Shown here: positions 47,954-60,228 of the stretch, piece after piece
Position numbering within the stretch: the stretch's first letter is position 1
Layout of the letters: each line of letters opens with the position of its first letter
Source of the DNA: Phallusia mammillata
Lineage: Eukaryota; Chordata; Ascidiacea; Phlebobranchia; Ascidiidae
DNA length: 64,000 nt
Direction of reading: 5' to 3'
Assembly (NCBI GenBank): GCA_003260075.1
Contig: QLIY01000223.1
Coordinates: forward strand, 125,374 to 189,373
The notes under the pieces: model-generated
Databases searched by the model: none
Told to the model about the DNA's origin: nothing
Seen by the model: the letters and a program-made list of their open reading frames with translations, nothing else
Program-made: the position numbers and the translations under genes

Positions 47954-47961
47954 GTTGAGAG

Positions 47962-49443
47962 TACCACGAGAGACTATTTTGGTATAATCTCTGGTACCTC
48001 GTAGGAGGTTGCAAAATACAGATAGCGTGTAGCCCTAACTGTCAGCAGTGCCGTAGGAAATGTCAAAACTTGAACGTGCCTTAGCCAACTTTATACCAAT
48101 TGCAATTTAGGACAAGAACTTTAAGTATAAGTGAGTGGCATTTAAATAAACAAGCTGCTTCAAAAAAATAACCCTATTCCAAATGCAAGGTCGTGTTGTC
48201 AACAGTTTTATTTTATTTTATTGTTGATGTAACATTGAATCGAATAACATGCAAAAAGTATTGACTTTTTCACATTTAACCTACCTTATTATAAATTTCA
48301 CTAGATGGAGCAATAGCAGTAGGCCTAACAGTTTGCTCATTTTATTGGTAAGTCTTAAATACAGAGCAGCAACTTGGCCGAATGGTTCGGCGCGCCTGAC
48401 CCACATACAGATAAAAAACCTTGATCGGGATTCGTCTACGGAAGCGTCCTGGGTTCGAACATTCATGTGTTGACGTAACATATAATAGGGAATATAACGT
48501 GCCACACACTTGTCGTGTTTTCTGCTCAAATGTCGTTTGGGCACCACAATTTTCGCTGTCTTCGCATGCAGTTACAGGAATTTACTCTATTAATATACGT
48601 CACCAATGCAATGCCCAGGCTTCAAACAGTTGTTCTAGTCTACTATTCAAACCAAACCACGAACTAAACCCCGTATGTGAGAATATTATGTGCAATAGGT
48701 TGCCATTGACATGGACCCCAAAATATGGCCAACCGAAAAATTAAATCCTCATGTGAAACAAACAAACGTTTTTAAAGAAATCTTTGCATTTATATGAGCC
48801 ATGACATATCGCATGCCATATGTTTGGCCAGAAACAATCTGTTTCAGCAACTTCTTGTTCGTGGAAAATACCTCGTGCATCTCACGACCGCTCAGGTCTA
48901 GGTTTACTTTTTGCAGAAATTAGACTTGTAATTGTTGAAAAAAAGACAAAATAAGGACTCGAGTCAAAAGCAAGTACAAATCTTCGAAATAAGGACGATA
49001 CGGCAACCCTGTCAATAGAACGAACGTTATTGTAATTACAAACCCCGACCCCAAAACTAATAGCCAGGGAGCTATACCGTCCTTGTTTTAAGATTTGTCC
49101 TTATTTTAAAGGGCAATGTCTCAAAAAAAATCATCGTCCTTATTTCCAAGAAATGTCCTTGTTTTTGACTTGAGTCATCCCTGCTACAGATATAAGTAAA
49201 CCTAGACCTGATTGGTCGTGACTTCAAAATAAACAACTTCGAATACTCGGAGTTCTTGCCTATTCGCATAAATTGGTCAGTCCAAATGTGATTGCATTAA
49301 GATACATTTACCGTTGTTTTTCTTCAGACAATAAGGCATTTTGAGATGAATTGATTTGTAAGCATTTACCAAACAGAACAGTGCAAGAAACACAAAGCAA
49401 TCACAGTGAGAAACAAACACATATTTTGCAAATAAAAAAACGG
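47962..49443. other. Intergenic between LRR1 and AKAP9/PCNT, repeat fragments
   Basis: Holds a tRNA-like SINE head (48365-48465) and two fragments of the 47058-47773 element family, 48755-49011 (reverse) and 49073-49230. No coding sequence recognised. No canonical minus-strand AATAAA was found just after the LRR1 stop. Confidence 0.6.
48365..48465 (+). repeat. tRNA-derived SINE head (copy 1)
   Basis: Contains an A-box-like TGGCCGAATGG at about 48374-48384 and a B-box-like GGGTTCGAACATTC at about 48450-48463, in a layout resembling tRNA-Leu (GGCGCGCCTGAC after the A box). The acceptor stem does not pair, and a matching copy lies in reverse at 62010-62108. I therefore read it as a tRNA-derived SINE, not a functional tRNA. 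Confidence 0.65.
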
Positions 49444-50703
49444 TCACAGAAACAAACCCCGTCCCAAATATTTTGCCATACATTCATGAGAGCAGATAAC
49501 AGCTTCTACCATCACATTAGTGCGACCTGATGAATCTAAACCTACAAGATTTTCACATATTTGCTTTAGATCAAAATCTACCATAAAATACACATATGAC
49601 TCAAAGCAGTATGTTGTACATGGGCACTGTTTACCACACCTAAGATACCTGATAATCACATGAGAATATAGTTCTTTATTATTGAAAAACATTCTTTTTC
49701 TTCTTACAACTCGTGCACAGGATTCTTTCAGTGATATAATTTTGCATATTGATCCTCCATTCGTTTTCAGTGGCCTATCATGATCACCAAAATTGTTCAT
49801 AAACAAATCCAGTTTCTCCAGACGAAGGTTAGTAAATGAATATGGCAAATAGGTGAGAAGATTATGTGAAGCTCCAAATCGTTTCAACTTGCTTAAGTTT
49901 CCAATTTCCTTGGGTAACTCTTTTAACTTGTTGTGGCTAAGTTGAAGTTGCCACAGTTCACTTAACAAACAAATGCAATGTGGCAAACTGGATAAGTTGT
50001 TGTTGTCCAGATGTAAAGTTCTTAAAGTTGTGCAAAGCATTGAAGACTTTTTACAAAGGTTTGGAAGTTCTGTCAGTAAGTTATGAGACAAAACCAGTTC
50101 AGCCAATGACTGCATTTCACTTATAGCTTCGGGTATAATCTTGATTTTATTCGAACTCAAATCCAGTGATGTTAAATATTTTAAAGCAAGTATCCTTGAA
50201 TCAACTTTTACTAACTGACAGTCATTTACCTTAAGTTTCTCAAGCTTTGTTGGAAATGATGTAGTTGTTGGGTAGTCTTTTCTCGTGGAAATATTCATCT
50301 TTGTTTTAGGTGTTTCGATATGCTTTGTTTTGGCAGGTGCCATAGATGAAAGAACACTTTGACCAGATAACGCTTGTCCTTTGTGTGCCATTGCAAGTGC
50401 ATTTAAAATACGTTTCAGTTCAATCGGATCAGCCTTTTTAATGCATAAATCAACCATTGGCTCATTCAGACGAATGGTTGCTTTTCCATCAGACAAAAAC
50501 TTCCCGAAAATTTGTTTGATGTTTTCTTTAACCTTGTACTTAACTCCTTGCTTGTCTCGTGCAGTGCAGTACATTAAAAAAACAACATCTCCCGGTTTTC
50601 TTGCCAGGAATAATGTTGCTTGAGCAGCTTTTCCACACCCACCTCTCATCCCTTGTGATGCAACATTTCTGTTCACCACTTCAACTTGGCATTTGACCCG
50701 CAT
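49444..50703 (-). CDS. LRR1: Leucine-rich repeat protein 1 (LRR1/PPIL5), CUL2 E3 ligase substrate receptor
   Basis: Complete 419-residue protein in one exon. ATG at 50703-50701 and TGA at 49446-49444. In animals LRR1 recruits CUL2-RBX1 to ubiquitylate MCM7 and unload the CMG helicase at replication termination (family knowledge). The N-terminal PH-like part shows VKCQVEVVNRN, KQGVKYKVKENIKQIFGKF and DGKATIRLNEPMVDLCI, matching family positions. Residues about 170-315 hold LRRs such as LTSLDLSSNKIKIIPEAI, LRTLHLDNNNLSSLPHCI and LQLSHNKLKELPKEIGNL, closing with LRLEKLDLFMNNF. The C-terminal third carries the family's Cys-rich block (RCGKQCPC, CSHECM). Its length matches human LRR1 (414). Human LRR1 has introns, so the intronless state is notable. 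No frameshift or internal stop. Confidence 0.96.
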   Translation of the reverse strand: MRVKCQVEVVNRNVASQGMRGGCGKAAQATLFLARKPGDVVFLMYCTARDKQGVKYKVKENIKQIFGKFLSDGKATIRLNEPMVDLCIKKADPIELKRILNALAMAHKGQALSGQSVLSSMAPAKTKHIETPKTKMNISTRKDYPTTTSFPTKLEKLKVNDCQLVKVDSRILALKYLTSLDLSSNKIKIIPEAISEMQSLAELVLSHNLLTELPNLCKKSSMLCTTLRTLHLDNNNLSSLPHCICLLSELWQLQLSHNKLKELPKEIGNLSKLKRFGASHNLLTYLPYSFTNLRLEKLDLFMNNFGDHDRPLKTNGGSICKIISLKESCARVVRRKRMFFNNKELYSHVIIRYLRCGKQCPCTTYCFESYVYFMVDFDLKQICENLVGLDSSGRTNVMVEAVICSHECMAKYLGRGLFL

Positions 50704-51391
50704 TTTTTATCTAAGCAATAAGAAGATATATATAACAGTGCTACTTTAAACATGTTACTTTCCACACAACACAGCCAAATAAAATGTGACAGCTAAATCA
50801 ATTATTCCTGTAACAGCTTGCTAAATTGTGTATGAAGCATTGCATGAAAGATAGTGTGTTGGTGTCACTTTAGGCAAGTAAAAAAAAAAATTCTAGAATA
50901 TTGAATATATATATATTTTTGTTTTTGTAATTAGTAGTTTAACTATGCAGTATAGGTACAAAATGTCATGCTAAAATAAACTTCATGTACACTGTCAGAT
51001 TTGCAAATGTCCTAAAGCAAGCTGCAGCCCATAGCTCTTTTCCATCACTCCACATACACTAATAACAACACTACGATAGGCACCTGGAAAAATGCTTTCT
51101 TTCTCAACCTCTTTATTTGCAATTTTGAATTTATGTTTTCACAAACTCCTCCTTTTCATTGTCTATGTTAAACTACAAGTACAACCAAACTTAGTTTTGC
51201 AACAGGGCCCCAGCCCCTATACACAAATAGAAATGTTGCCCCCCAGAGACAGATTCCACGCCGCAGTGTGCTGTGCACACCATTTTAACCTTAACTTATT
51301 GTTTGACCCATTTTACCAAAAGAATAAAGTCATAAACAAATGGAGTCTGGACTCTCCCTATACATTATATAGGGGGGTCCAGGCTCTATAT

Positions 51392-51606
51392 CAGTGGTTC
51401 TCAAACTTTTTTATTGTCGGGGCCAAATGGTATTTTTTTAAGTGTGTAGGGAGCCGCAAAAAATGAAACCTTTAGAAATCACTGAAGAAGGTGACTTTGA
51501 AAGCTAAAATAGCAATGTTTGGTGGTTTTCTGAGGTCTGGTGCGAGCCGCAAAATAAGTAGTTGGGAGCCGCATGCGGCCCCGAAAACCGAGTTTGAGAA
51601 CCACTG
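51392..51606 (+). mobile_element. 215-bp hAT-type MITE with perfect 8-bp target duplication
   Basis: Inverted ends CAGTGGTTCTCAAACT and AGTTTGAGAACCACTG, flanked by CTCTATAT at 51384-51391 and 51607-51614. It is too short to encode anything. Confidence 0.93.
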
Positions 51607-51946
51607 CTCTATATGCTTATGAATCACGGGCTCCTCCAAAATACGCAATCTACTTATAAAACGTATGCAACTTTTAAATATGTTGACGGTTAGAGCTTGT
51701 AGGGTCTGGACTCTGGGTGAGGGTTTGTAATGAAAATAATACTAAAATTTTGTTTTAGATGCCTAGTTTGGGCTTATTATTCTCATATCTGTTGAGAGTG
51801 GTACCAAACACCGTAGGGTACCGCACCTTAACAAAAATTAGGCCCAAAAGGTATCTGAGATTAAATTATAACGTTATTTGTATTACAAACCCTCACCTTG
51901 ACCCTAATAGCCCTAACCGTCAACATATTAACTAGTTTTTTTGGGG

Positions 51947-51994
51947 TAGATTGCGTATAGATTGCATAGATTGTGTAGATTGCGTAGATTGCGT
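51947..51994 (+). repeat. Short minisatellite, unit about 10-12 bp (TAGATTGCGTA)
   Basis: Four to five imperfect head-to-tail copies of a TAGATTGCGTA-like unit. Confidence 0.7.
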
Positions 51995-52275
51995 ATTTTA
52001 GAGTAGCCCATGAATCACAATCACGACTCATTTAACACTTACTTACCGTTACCAATAAATAATTAAGTGTACGTATAGCGCGCGTGAAGTGCAATCAACC
52101 GTAAACAATCGATATTTTATCCGTTACAGTAGGGATTCGTAACGTACTGTNAGCTATTTTACTATTATCAGTTGCAAAACCACATCTTTGATGGTCATAG
52201 ACTTTGTATTGTGCACTATTGTTCGATTGACCCTTCACATGCAACAACAAAACACAATTCCATGAAATTAATTGC

Positions 52276-52348
52276 NNNNNNNNNNNNNNNNNNNNNNNNN
52301 NNNNNNNNNNNNNNNNNNNNNNNNNNNNNNNNNNNNNNNNNNNNNNNN
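52276..52348. other. Assembly gap (73 N)
   Basis: Run of N's, the only explicit gap in the window. G runs lie only to its left and C runs only to its right, suggesting the block to the right was reverse-complemented before joining. Confidence 1.
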
Positions 52349-53039
52349 CCAAAATTTGCCAGTAGCCTAATAAATAATTCGTTTAAGCAAATATGGCTAT
52401 TTTTTGGTATTTAAATGAAACACTTGCGGTCTCTTAAAACTACTTAGCGGTCACCCAAACCAAACCTTAAAAAACCCTGACTGTAGTGTAGATACTAGAT
52501 AGTGACCAAAAATTATTTTAACAAACATAAAACATCTTGCGACGTCATTTCATCCAGCCCGCTAAGATATTATGGTATTAAGTATTAACATATTTTTTTA
52601 GACATATCTAATATATATCAAAACTAAAGCTTGAATTAGCTATTGGAACATAATTTACTGTAAACGTATTGTCGCAACAACATGCATGCTAGGCTAGCTA
52701 GTATTAACTTCACCTAGTTTCACAGGACTATAGTGGCCTATGAGTGCCACCTAAAAAACACCAACTAAAAGTATAGGCTAAATGCCTTCGTTATCGTGCG
52801 CGAACAAACCTTTTTGTTACTTGTGATTAAAACAAATGAGTTTTGCCAATATGGGAGATTCTATAACATTCAACACTGTCTGACTCTAAATAAGATTTCA
52901 ATCTTATAACCTGTGTGTGGCCCTCGCATGATTAGTGTTTTCCGCCCCGTTTGAAACAAGTTTGGTGACCCCTGGTCTTTTCTCATTAACCCCATCTTTG
53001 AAAACGCTAAAATAAAAAACATCACCGCAAGCATTTCAC

Positions 53040-53045
53040 TTTATT
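53040..53045 (-). promoter_or_regulatory. Polyadenylation signal AATAAA of the UNC93-like gene
   Basis: Canonical AATAAA on the minus strand, about 125 bases past the stop codon at 53168. Confidence 0.6.
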
Positions 53046-53167
53046 TCAAAGCAAACGGTTTAGCAAAATAAAGTTATAATTGTAAAAAAGTTCAATTTCG
53101 TCCTAATTTTTTGCTTCATTGGTATGATTTTTATGTATTAGTTAAAGTTTCCGATTCAAAGGTTTCT

Positions 53168-56100
53168 TTAATATTGTATCAATGATCTGGACTTGTTGCG
53201 TCTGTGTCGCAATTCAGCAGCAAGGTAACAACTACAGCCAACAAGTAACACTACAAGAAGTGTGATAATCTTTACATTTACGCACATAAATTGACTGAAG
53301 ATGTACATCAGTGCAGATCCTACTCCAGTGAATAAACTCATGCAGCTGTATGCAGCTTCGGCACCATTGTCTCGAAAGTATTGCACGTATGTTACTGCAA
53401 GTACACAATAAGTTTACTTCAGAAATAGTCGTAATAACTTATCCGTACACAAAAATACACACCAATGACCAAGCATTGACGCAGTCCATCAGAAATTCCG
53501 AAAAAAGCAACCAGCAAGTAAGGAACCCATACTTCATTGGTGTCGGGATACCATAGCAACGAAAATACAAGGGCGGCTCCGTCCAATAGACAGGCCAAAA
53601 CCATAAAAACGTTTCTCCCCACTTTTGCAACGAAGCGGTTAAAAACAAAACTTGCAATGATTTCAGTGAATCCAAAAACGGACATGACTAAACCAACCTG
53701 AAAACAAGACCATTAGTAAAACGACTCCATAATTTATCGTCGAAATGATTCGCTTTTCAACACCTGGACAACACTGGTGAGGCAAGATATATATGACCGC
53801 GTTATATCTCCGAAAATAAATGCCATGATCATTCCATTACATAAGTTAAACGGCACAACCAACAATTGCTGAACGACGGTCAGTTGTCGTAGTGTTGCCA
53901 ATACACCGTTTCCGCATTCCTTGATGTGCTGTAAAAAAAGATTTTCGGATAAGTGTCAAAAACTGTGTCAAAGGACGCTACTATCAGTTAAAACCCAAAA
54001 TTTAAACACACTTAAAGAGCAACGCATGGTAAATACTACAGCAAATAACGTTTTGTTTTATGTTCTGAAAGTTGCTTTTGTTTCACCCTGTAATATTTAT
54101 GCTTATGGTCTGTCATTAAGTGGCACTTCATCGTAAAGTTTATGATGATGGCTTTGTGACATCACAATTGAGATGACTTTTGACAATGTTGCGCAATAAA
54201 TGTGCATGACTAATATATAATAGATTTATAACCAATAGCATTGAGGAATAGTTAGTTGTACCTTCACAAGTATAAAACATAAGTATTCTTATACGTTTGA
54301 CAAACTTACGTGTGGTGGATTGCATATTTTCGTATCGGAAAGGTCTACGGAAATACTGCTACATTGCTCGTCCACAGTTAACTCCTTCTCGAAATCTTTT
54401 GCCTCATGAAAAGCTAATTCCCAGTTGTAACTGCTAGGGTCGTGCAGTAGAAATACATGCATACCGATTGCGATAAGCTGCATAAAAGCAAATCCAAGAA
54501 AAAGCCAAATTCGCGTTTCCCAGTCTTGAATTTCATACTTTTGCGAATCATTTGATGTCATATCTTCTTTAAAGCTACACTGATATGCGCCACATAACTT
54601 CTGTGTGCTATTTGCAGTATTATTTGTCCCAAACATGTAAGATAAGGAATCGTTTCTAAGGGATAAAGTGCAAATTTGAGTTACAGTAATATATAGTGGG
54701 GATGTTTTTTGGCAGATAGAATATTTCCCTATGCAATTTTAAAGCAACTTACCCACTATGAGTTTGCTCGGTTCCGACTGAAAAAATCTTAAAATCGCGT
54801 AAGAGGTCAAATTTCCAAAGATCTGTTAACAAAAGCCACGCTTATAAAATTCTGCCAGTTTAGTGTTAAACTATAATTTGTGATAATTAGGGCGATTATT
54901 TTGTCAAAAAAGTCAAAATTTGGTCACATTTTTTAGAATAGGTCAAAAATTGTCAAAATTCTTTAAAAGTCAAAATTTTTACAAAGTTAAAATTGTTTAG
55001 CCTACAAACTGCATTGTCGTGGTGTTGTAGAGGGTGCACTGTCAGCAAACTTTTCATTTTACACCTTGTAGCCTACTTTATACTGTTGTAAATGGCCAAT
55101 TGTCTATATGTGATGTGAATTATAAACCATCGAGTGAGTGAAACAATTAGGTTGATATGGGATGATGCTCAACACACCTCAGAACGTGCAAAATTTTGGT
55201 AGGTCCCAAGTCATTTTATGGCAGCTGCAGGTTAGGTGCACCTCTTGCTTCGGTTTTGCTTTGGATACTTCATGTATCTTTCGTTTATTTAGATAAATGC
55301 ATTAAACAATTTTCGTTGTGTCTTAGCTGCAGTTTTTGATTTTTTTTTATGGCAGTGATTTTTAATTAGCTGATTTCCCTTTTTAGAATAGGCTAGGTCT
55401 GTGTTCAGATTTTTGACCTTCTGTTGGACTTTTACGCATTCTTTCGCTCTAGTTAGATTAGCCTACACGCCCTACAACCATATTTTAACTTTTCGTGCAT
55501 GAATGCGTAACTTAACTACTTGAATTCTTAATAGGTCCAAATGTTGTCAAAAATCTTTTTTAAAGTCACAATTTTTCGTTTTTTAGGTCAAAAAATAATC
55601 GCCCTAGTAATTATCCACAAAATATATGCCTGATCGTTGCCGCAGCACAGTTATGTCTGCTCAAATTTGAATTTACGCAGCCACACTTTCTGAAGGAAAT
55701 CGCGTGTGACAAAATATATTGTACACGACACTCGAGTCCAGCATGATTAAATATTCGAAAACACTTGTTTCAAATGGACATATGTTGTATGATACACACC
55801 AGATATCCCGATTCGATCGAAAAGAAAAGTCCAGCAAATCGGCAAGTGTAATCCTCCTCGGCCGTTGTCGCGTTTTTATGATCGGCCTTTCCCTCTCTGC
55901 GCTTGACAATGGCATATTGCTTGCCAAAATGGCCAGTGAAAAGCGGAAAGCTGGACCAAGTGACAGATTGTGCGATCCCTAGCAGTATCGAAGCGGGAAC
56001 AAGCGCCGCAAAACCTGCAAACACAAAATCGTTTTATGTCTTGTTCGAAAAATGTGTAGTTAGATTTTAAAGCTCATGAGCGAAAACAAAGATGCCATTT

Positions 56101-56779
56101 TATATTTTTTGATTAAAAATATTTGTTGAATAGGTTGGAAACAGGCCTTTGCAAACCTTTGACTCTATCTAAATAGAAATAGATAATAATTAAAGCGCGC
56201 TTAAGAGTCGAGTCAATATTGGTGCTTGTCTTTAGGCTGCTGTCACGGGTGCTGTGAAAAGCAAACGTTTCAATGCAAACACTTGTGCTGGCAAAGTACG
56301 ACGAATTCGCTTTAACCCTCACAGTAGTGTCAATGCACATGTAACCGGATTGTGTTTACTTAGCCTTAACGCTTCATGCTCTAGGAAAGATTACATAAAA
56401 AAGAACCTTTTGATCCGCGAGAGATTTGGGACCCCGTGTGCAACAAAAAACAGTGCTTACTTGGGTATATGTTTGCCAAAGTATATGCCAAATAGAAAAA
56501 GTCACCAACAAGAATAGACTTTTTTGGACCTAAAACCTTGAGCATTGTCGACGTTGCAAGTAAGTTCCATGCAACGGTTGTCCCGTAAGCTACTGCCAAT
56601 GTGGTAGTTCCCAGTTCTTCGGCGACGTTGATAGATGACTGCAAACACAGGACCCCGGCAAAGGCCGCAAACATACAAGCTGTCGAAACTCCAAGGCAGT
56701 AAACCTGCCGATGAATAAATGTTTTCCTGACCCGAGCAACATCTTTCTTTTCGCACTTCTGTGTCATGTCTTGATGCAT
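53168..56779 (-). CDS. UNC93A: UNC93A-like multi-pass membrane protein (MFS-related), seven exons
   Basis: Exons in order: 56461-56779, 55800-56014, 54753-54822, 54310-54655, 53764-53928, 53463-53697, 53168-53394; about 525 residues against 457 for human UNC93A. ATG at 56779-56777, TAA at 53170-53168. The family is MFS-like: UNC-93 regulates a K+ channel in worms and UNC93B1 traffics TLRs; UNC93A's role is unsettled. Diagnostic stretches are VLCLQSSINVAEELGTTTLA and YLAYTLANIYPS in exon 1, LVPASILLGIAQSVTWSSFP in exon 2, IFGNLTSY in exon 3, FGDITRSYISCLTSVVQ in exon 5, GISDGLRQCLVIG in exon 6 and YFRDNGAEAAYSCMSLFTGV in exon 7. Exon 4 has a predicted glycosylated, Cys-containing loop (TNNTANSTQKLCGAYQC) and a membrane segment. 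Exons 3 and 4 do not join in frame unless one T is added to a T6 run in exon 3. A 719-bp repeat sits in intron 2. Confidence 0.88.
54888..55606 (+). mobile_element. 719-bp MITE-like element in UNC93 intron 2 (family E)
   Basis: Inverted ends TAGGGCGATTATTTT and AAAATAATCGCCCTA. The flanks GTGATAAT and GTAATTAT agree at 6 of 8 bases, a likely decayed target duplication. The ends are rich in repeated GTCAAAATTT motifs. No coding content. Confidence 0.78.
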
Positions 56780-59201
56780 TCTTATTCCAGCAGTCTTCAA
56801 TAAAGTCGGTTAATCAATTTTGCAACCCTCTTTAAACAAAACGAATGCTTGTCTAGACGCACAGAACACATGTGGTGCTTGTCGTAAATGTCACAAACAC
56901 AACGGTTAACCTACTTGGACGAGAAATGATGGCTGATGACGTTCACGAACGCATAAGGCAGCACCAACACAGTTTAACTCAAGCCAACTACGATATATAG
57001 TATATGTATTTAAAAGCAGATGTTTGTTTAAATAAGCTGCTGGTTGCACTTTATGTTTTGACGACCTTTTGAGTATTGGTAATAGTATCCTAGACGGTTC
57101 GTCCTAAAAAAGGGTTACGAAAAACGTAGGAAAAAATGCTCGAAGCTCAATCTACTACAGCGTATGATCGGTTTAACAATTATGAGTTACGCTTGAGTAA
57201 CAATGATGCTCAGTCATGCATGGATGGTTTGACGTACTTGAATTTAAACAGTGTCGATTTCTAAGGGCAAATAAAATTCGGAACTCATATTTACTTTACG
57301 TATAAATTTGATTTGTGCTTGTTTTGAGAATTTAGTTTATTTGCGAAGTGTCGAAAACCTTTTTTTTAACCTTCATCTCCAGACTCCATATAGTTTCCAC
57401 TTTTTTCGCATTTTTGTAAGTCTAAGCTGCTCGATTTCACCAATCGCGAATCCTTATATGCTGGTGAAACTGACCTGGTAAGTTCCAGACTTAAACAACC
57501 AAATTCTAGTTGTCTAATTCGGCAAATAAGAGAAAAATGACGGCAATTCTATTTCCACTTTAACTTAGAAAAATTAAGTTTAAGCTCTAATTCTAATCTA
57601 ATTTACCAGTTTCCCCAAAACGCTTGTTTGTCCGACGGCATTTTTTAGCGTGTGAAACATGCAAGCCACGTCACAAGGCCAAAACCAAAAAAAATGTCGA
57701 CAAGTGTAGGTAACAAACTGCTCCCAGCATTGCCTAGCTTCTTCAAAAACTAGTTGTCTAACTGGGAATTAAGCTCAATTATCTTGCATGTTCTCGAAAG
57801 ATAACAGCAAATACAGGGATGCGAAAACTGACGTGGTTACAAAAATCGCGCCTCGCGAAATTCTCAGGTTAAAATAACAGACCGTTTTCGAAATAATGCT
57901 GTTTAAGAACCAGTTGACATGACCGCCATATTAGCCCCATTTGAACACAGTTTATCCATGTCAGCGAATAACACAGTGTAAAAGGTGCAACTCTTCAAGT
58001 TCAACTTTGAAATGTAACACAGTTGGTTGGTTTAAATCTACATTTCTAGTTTAATTTCTAGTTTTTGAGAAAGTTGTAATTCCAATTCTAAACTATATTT
58101 TGTAAAAACTGAATTTTTTGATTCTAACCTTATTTGAAAAAACGAATAAAAAACGAGTTGTCCAAGTTTGAGTTAGTCCCCTATAGTCTTTTAAAGCGAT
58201 AGTGACCTCAACGCCGTTTGAATGTTGGTGTAACTACAATGATTTGGTCTTTTATACTAGTTGCGCTTCCGCTTTTTTTCCAAACAACCTTAAAATATGT
58301 AAAAGCACCAAGTCAGTCTGCAGCTTAGCCTTAAAATAACTTCTCGAAAAATCTTTCTTTGGAAATTTTATCCGAACAATTAAGGCGAACAACTAAATTA
58401 TTCGTGGTATTTTAAATAGCTATTTTAAATGGGTGCAAACCTGGGTCAGTATTTGTCGGAACAAGTTGCTTTTATAAAACGTCCCGCATTTCACGATTAA
58501 TTCGATTTCCGGGAAGACACAGCAAGCGTTGTATTTATTTGTCACAAGCGTCGTGTTAAATCGAGTCACTCTGTTATGCCCAAGTATCAACAAATAGTAG
58601 CGACCATCACGAAAATTGTCGTGGAGCATCCGGTATTCTCGCAAAAACAGAAGCACCTGAGACAGTACCGTGTTCAGACATTTATGCAGCAGAAATAGTT
58701 CTCAGACGGAAGCGAAAAAATCCTGGAAGTCGTTACATAATTCGACCCAGAAAAAACTCAACGCGACCTATGTACACCATTTATCGTGTATTGCCCGAAT
58801 TAGCTTTTAGTCAAATTCCCCCGTTTTTATGGTTTAACTTTAGTGACATAAGATTCCTGGTATTAACCAGAGGCGCCATACAGAACTTATTTCCAAGATC
58901 TGTCTATAATTGATAGAAAACGTCTCAAAAGTATATGAAAAAAAACATTACTGTTCACACTCCATGTTAGTAACGCCATGATTGACCTAGTGAATATTAA
59001 AAATACACAAACTTTTCCGCAATGCAATCAATTTTTGTAACAGTATAGTTTGCTATTTTTCTTGTTATCAATACCCATTTGAAACTGGAACACTGCAATC
59101 TCTTTCTTGGCATTTTTAAGCTTCGGGGCTGTCCAATGAACAACGTATTTTACCACTATAGCCGAGATATTTATGCCGCCCCTAATGTGATATAGCTGAC
59201 T
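56780..59201. other. 5' flank of UNC93 and gene-free sequence
   Basis: No coding exon, RNA gene or complete element recognised. Open frames are short and match no family. Confidence 0.5.
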
Positions 59202-60057
59202 GGTCCCAGCAGTAATGTTACAACTAACTTAGTTTTGCTTATCCTGTTTTTACCGAACTACATTTTTTTATGTATTAATTGTTATGGATTAGCTTTCCGT
59301 TTTTCATAATTTGTTTTCACACAATGTTAAATCGACGCCTTGCTTTACGTAATTTTGCTGTTTGCCTACTCCACTTTGGCACTTTATGTCTATGTCCAAA
59401 CCTGAAAGAATTGCAATACTACTGTCGTGAAATGCGTGCTCCTCTCAAATAGAAACATCGGCGTTCTTAACCGTTTTGTGTGTTGGATTTATGACACACC
59501 CAAGATGTACTGTGCAAGACATGTTATAGTAAACGGCTAAAGAAATAAGTTCAAGCTCCCATTGATACGCACCGAGCGTCAAATAAACAAGTTTTTTAAA
59601 CATTCTACAACCTTGGACAGATTCCCCCCCCCCGGTCCCAGCAGTAATGTTACAACTAACTTAGTTTTGCTTATCCTGTTTCTACCGAACTACAAAATTT
59701 TTCATGTATTAGTTGTTGGATTAGCTTTCCGTTTTTCATAATTTGTTTTCACACAATGTTAAATCGACGCCTTGCTTTACGTAATTTTGCTGTTTGCCTA
59801 CTCCACTTTGGCACTTTATGTCTATGTCCAAACCTGAAAGAATTGCAATACTACTGTCGTGAAATGCGTGCTCCTCTCAAATAGAAACATCGGCGTTCTT
59901 AACCGTTTTGTGTGTTGGATTTATGACACACCCAAGATGTACTGTGCAAGACATGTTATAGTAAACGGCTAAAGAAATAAGTTCAAGCTCCCATTGATAC
60001 GCACCGAGCGTCAAATAAACAAGTTTTTTAAACATTCTACAACCTTGGACAGATTTA
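59202..60057 (+). repeat. Direct duplication split by a 9-C run
   Basis: Copy 1 is 59202-59624, the C run 59625-59633 and copy 2 59634-60057. It has the same architecture as the G-run duplications left of the N gap but opposite polarity. A partial third copy is at 60986-61130. Confidence 0.85.
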
Positions 60058-60228
60058 TTAATTTTATTGTTGCGAATATTTTTAACCGTCAACATTTTAT
60101 AAATGTTCGCTTCGCAAAACGTTACTGCATCTGGGTTTACCACTGATTTAGCAGATTTCTAGTTGTCTGAAACAGTATGTAACCTTCAATTGGGCATAAG
60201 CCTCATTAATGACTTAACGGATGCACCT

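Larger units (their letters stand above)
50704..53039. other. Intergenic between UNC93 and LRR1, with the N gap
   Basis: Contains a small hAT MITE (51392-51606), a short minisatellite (51947-51994), an assembly gap (52276-52348) and a fragment of another repeat end (GTTTGGTGACCCCTGG near 52960). No gene recognised. Confidence 0.6.

Noticed and set aside
48365-48465. Functional tRNA-Leu gene
   Set aside because: A- and B-box-like motifs are present but the acceptor and anticodon stems do not pair, and a similar copy elsewhere points to a SINE.
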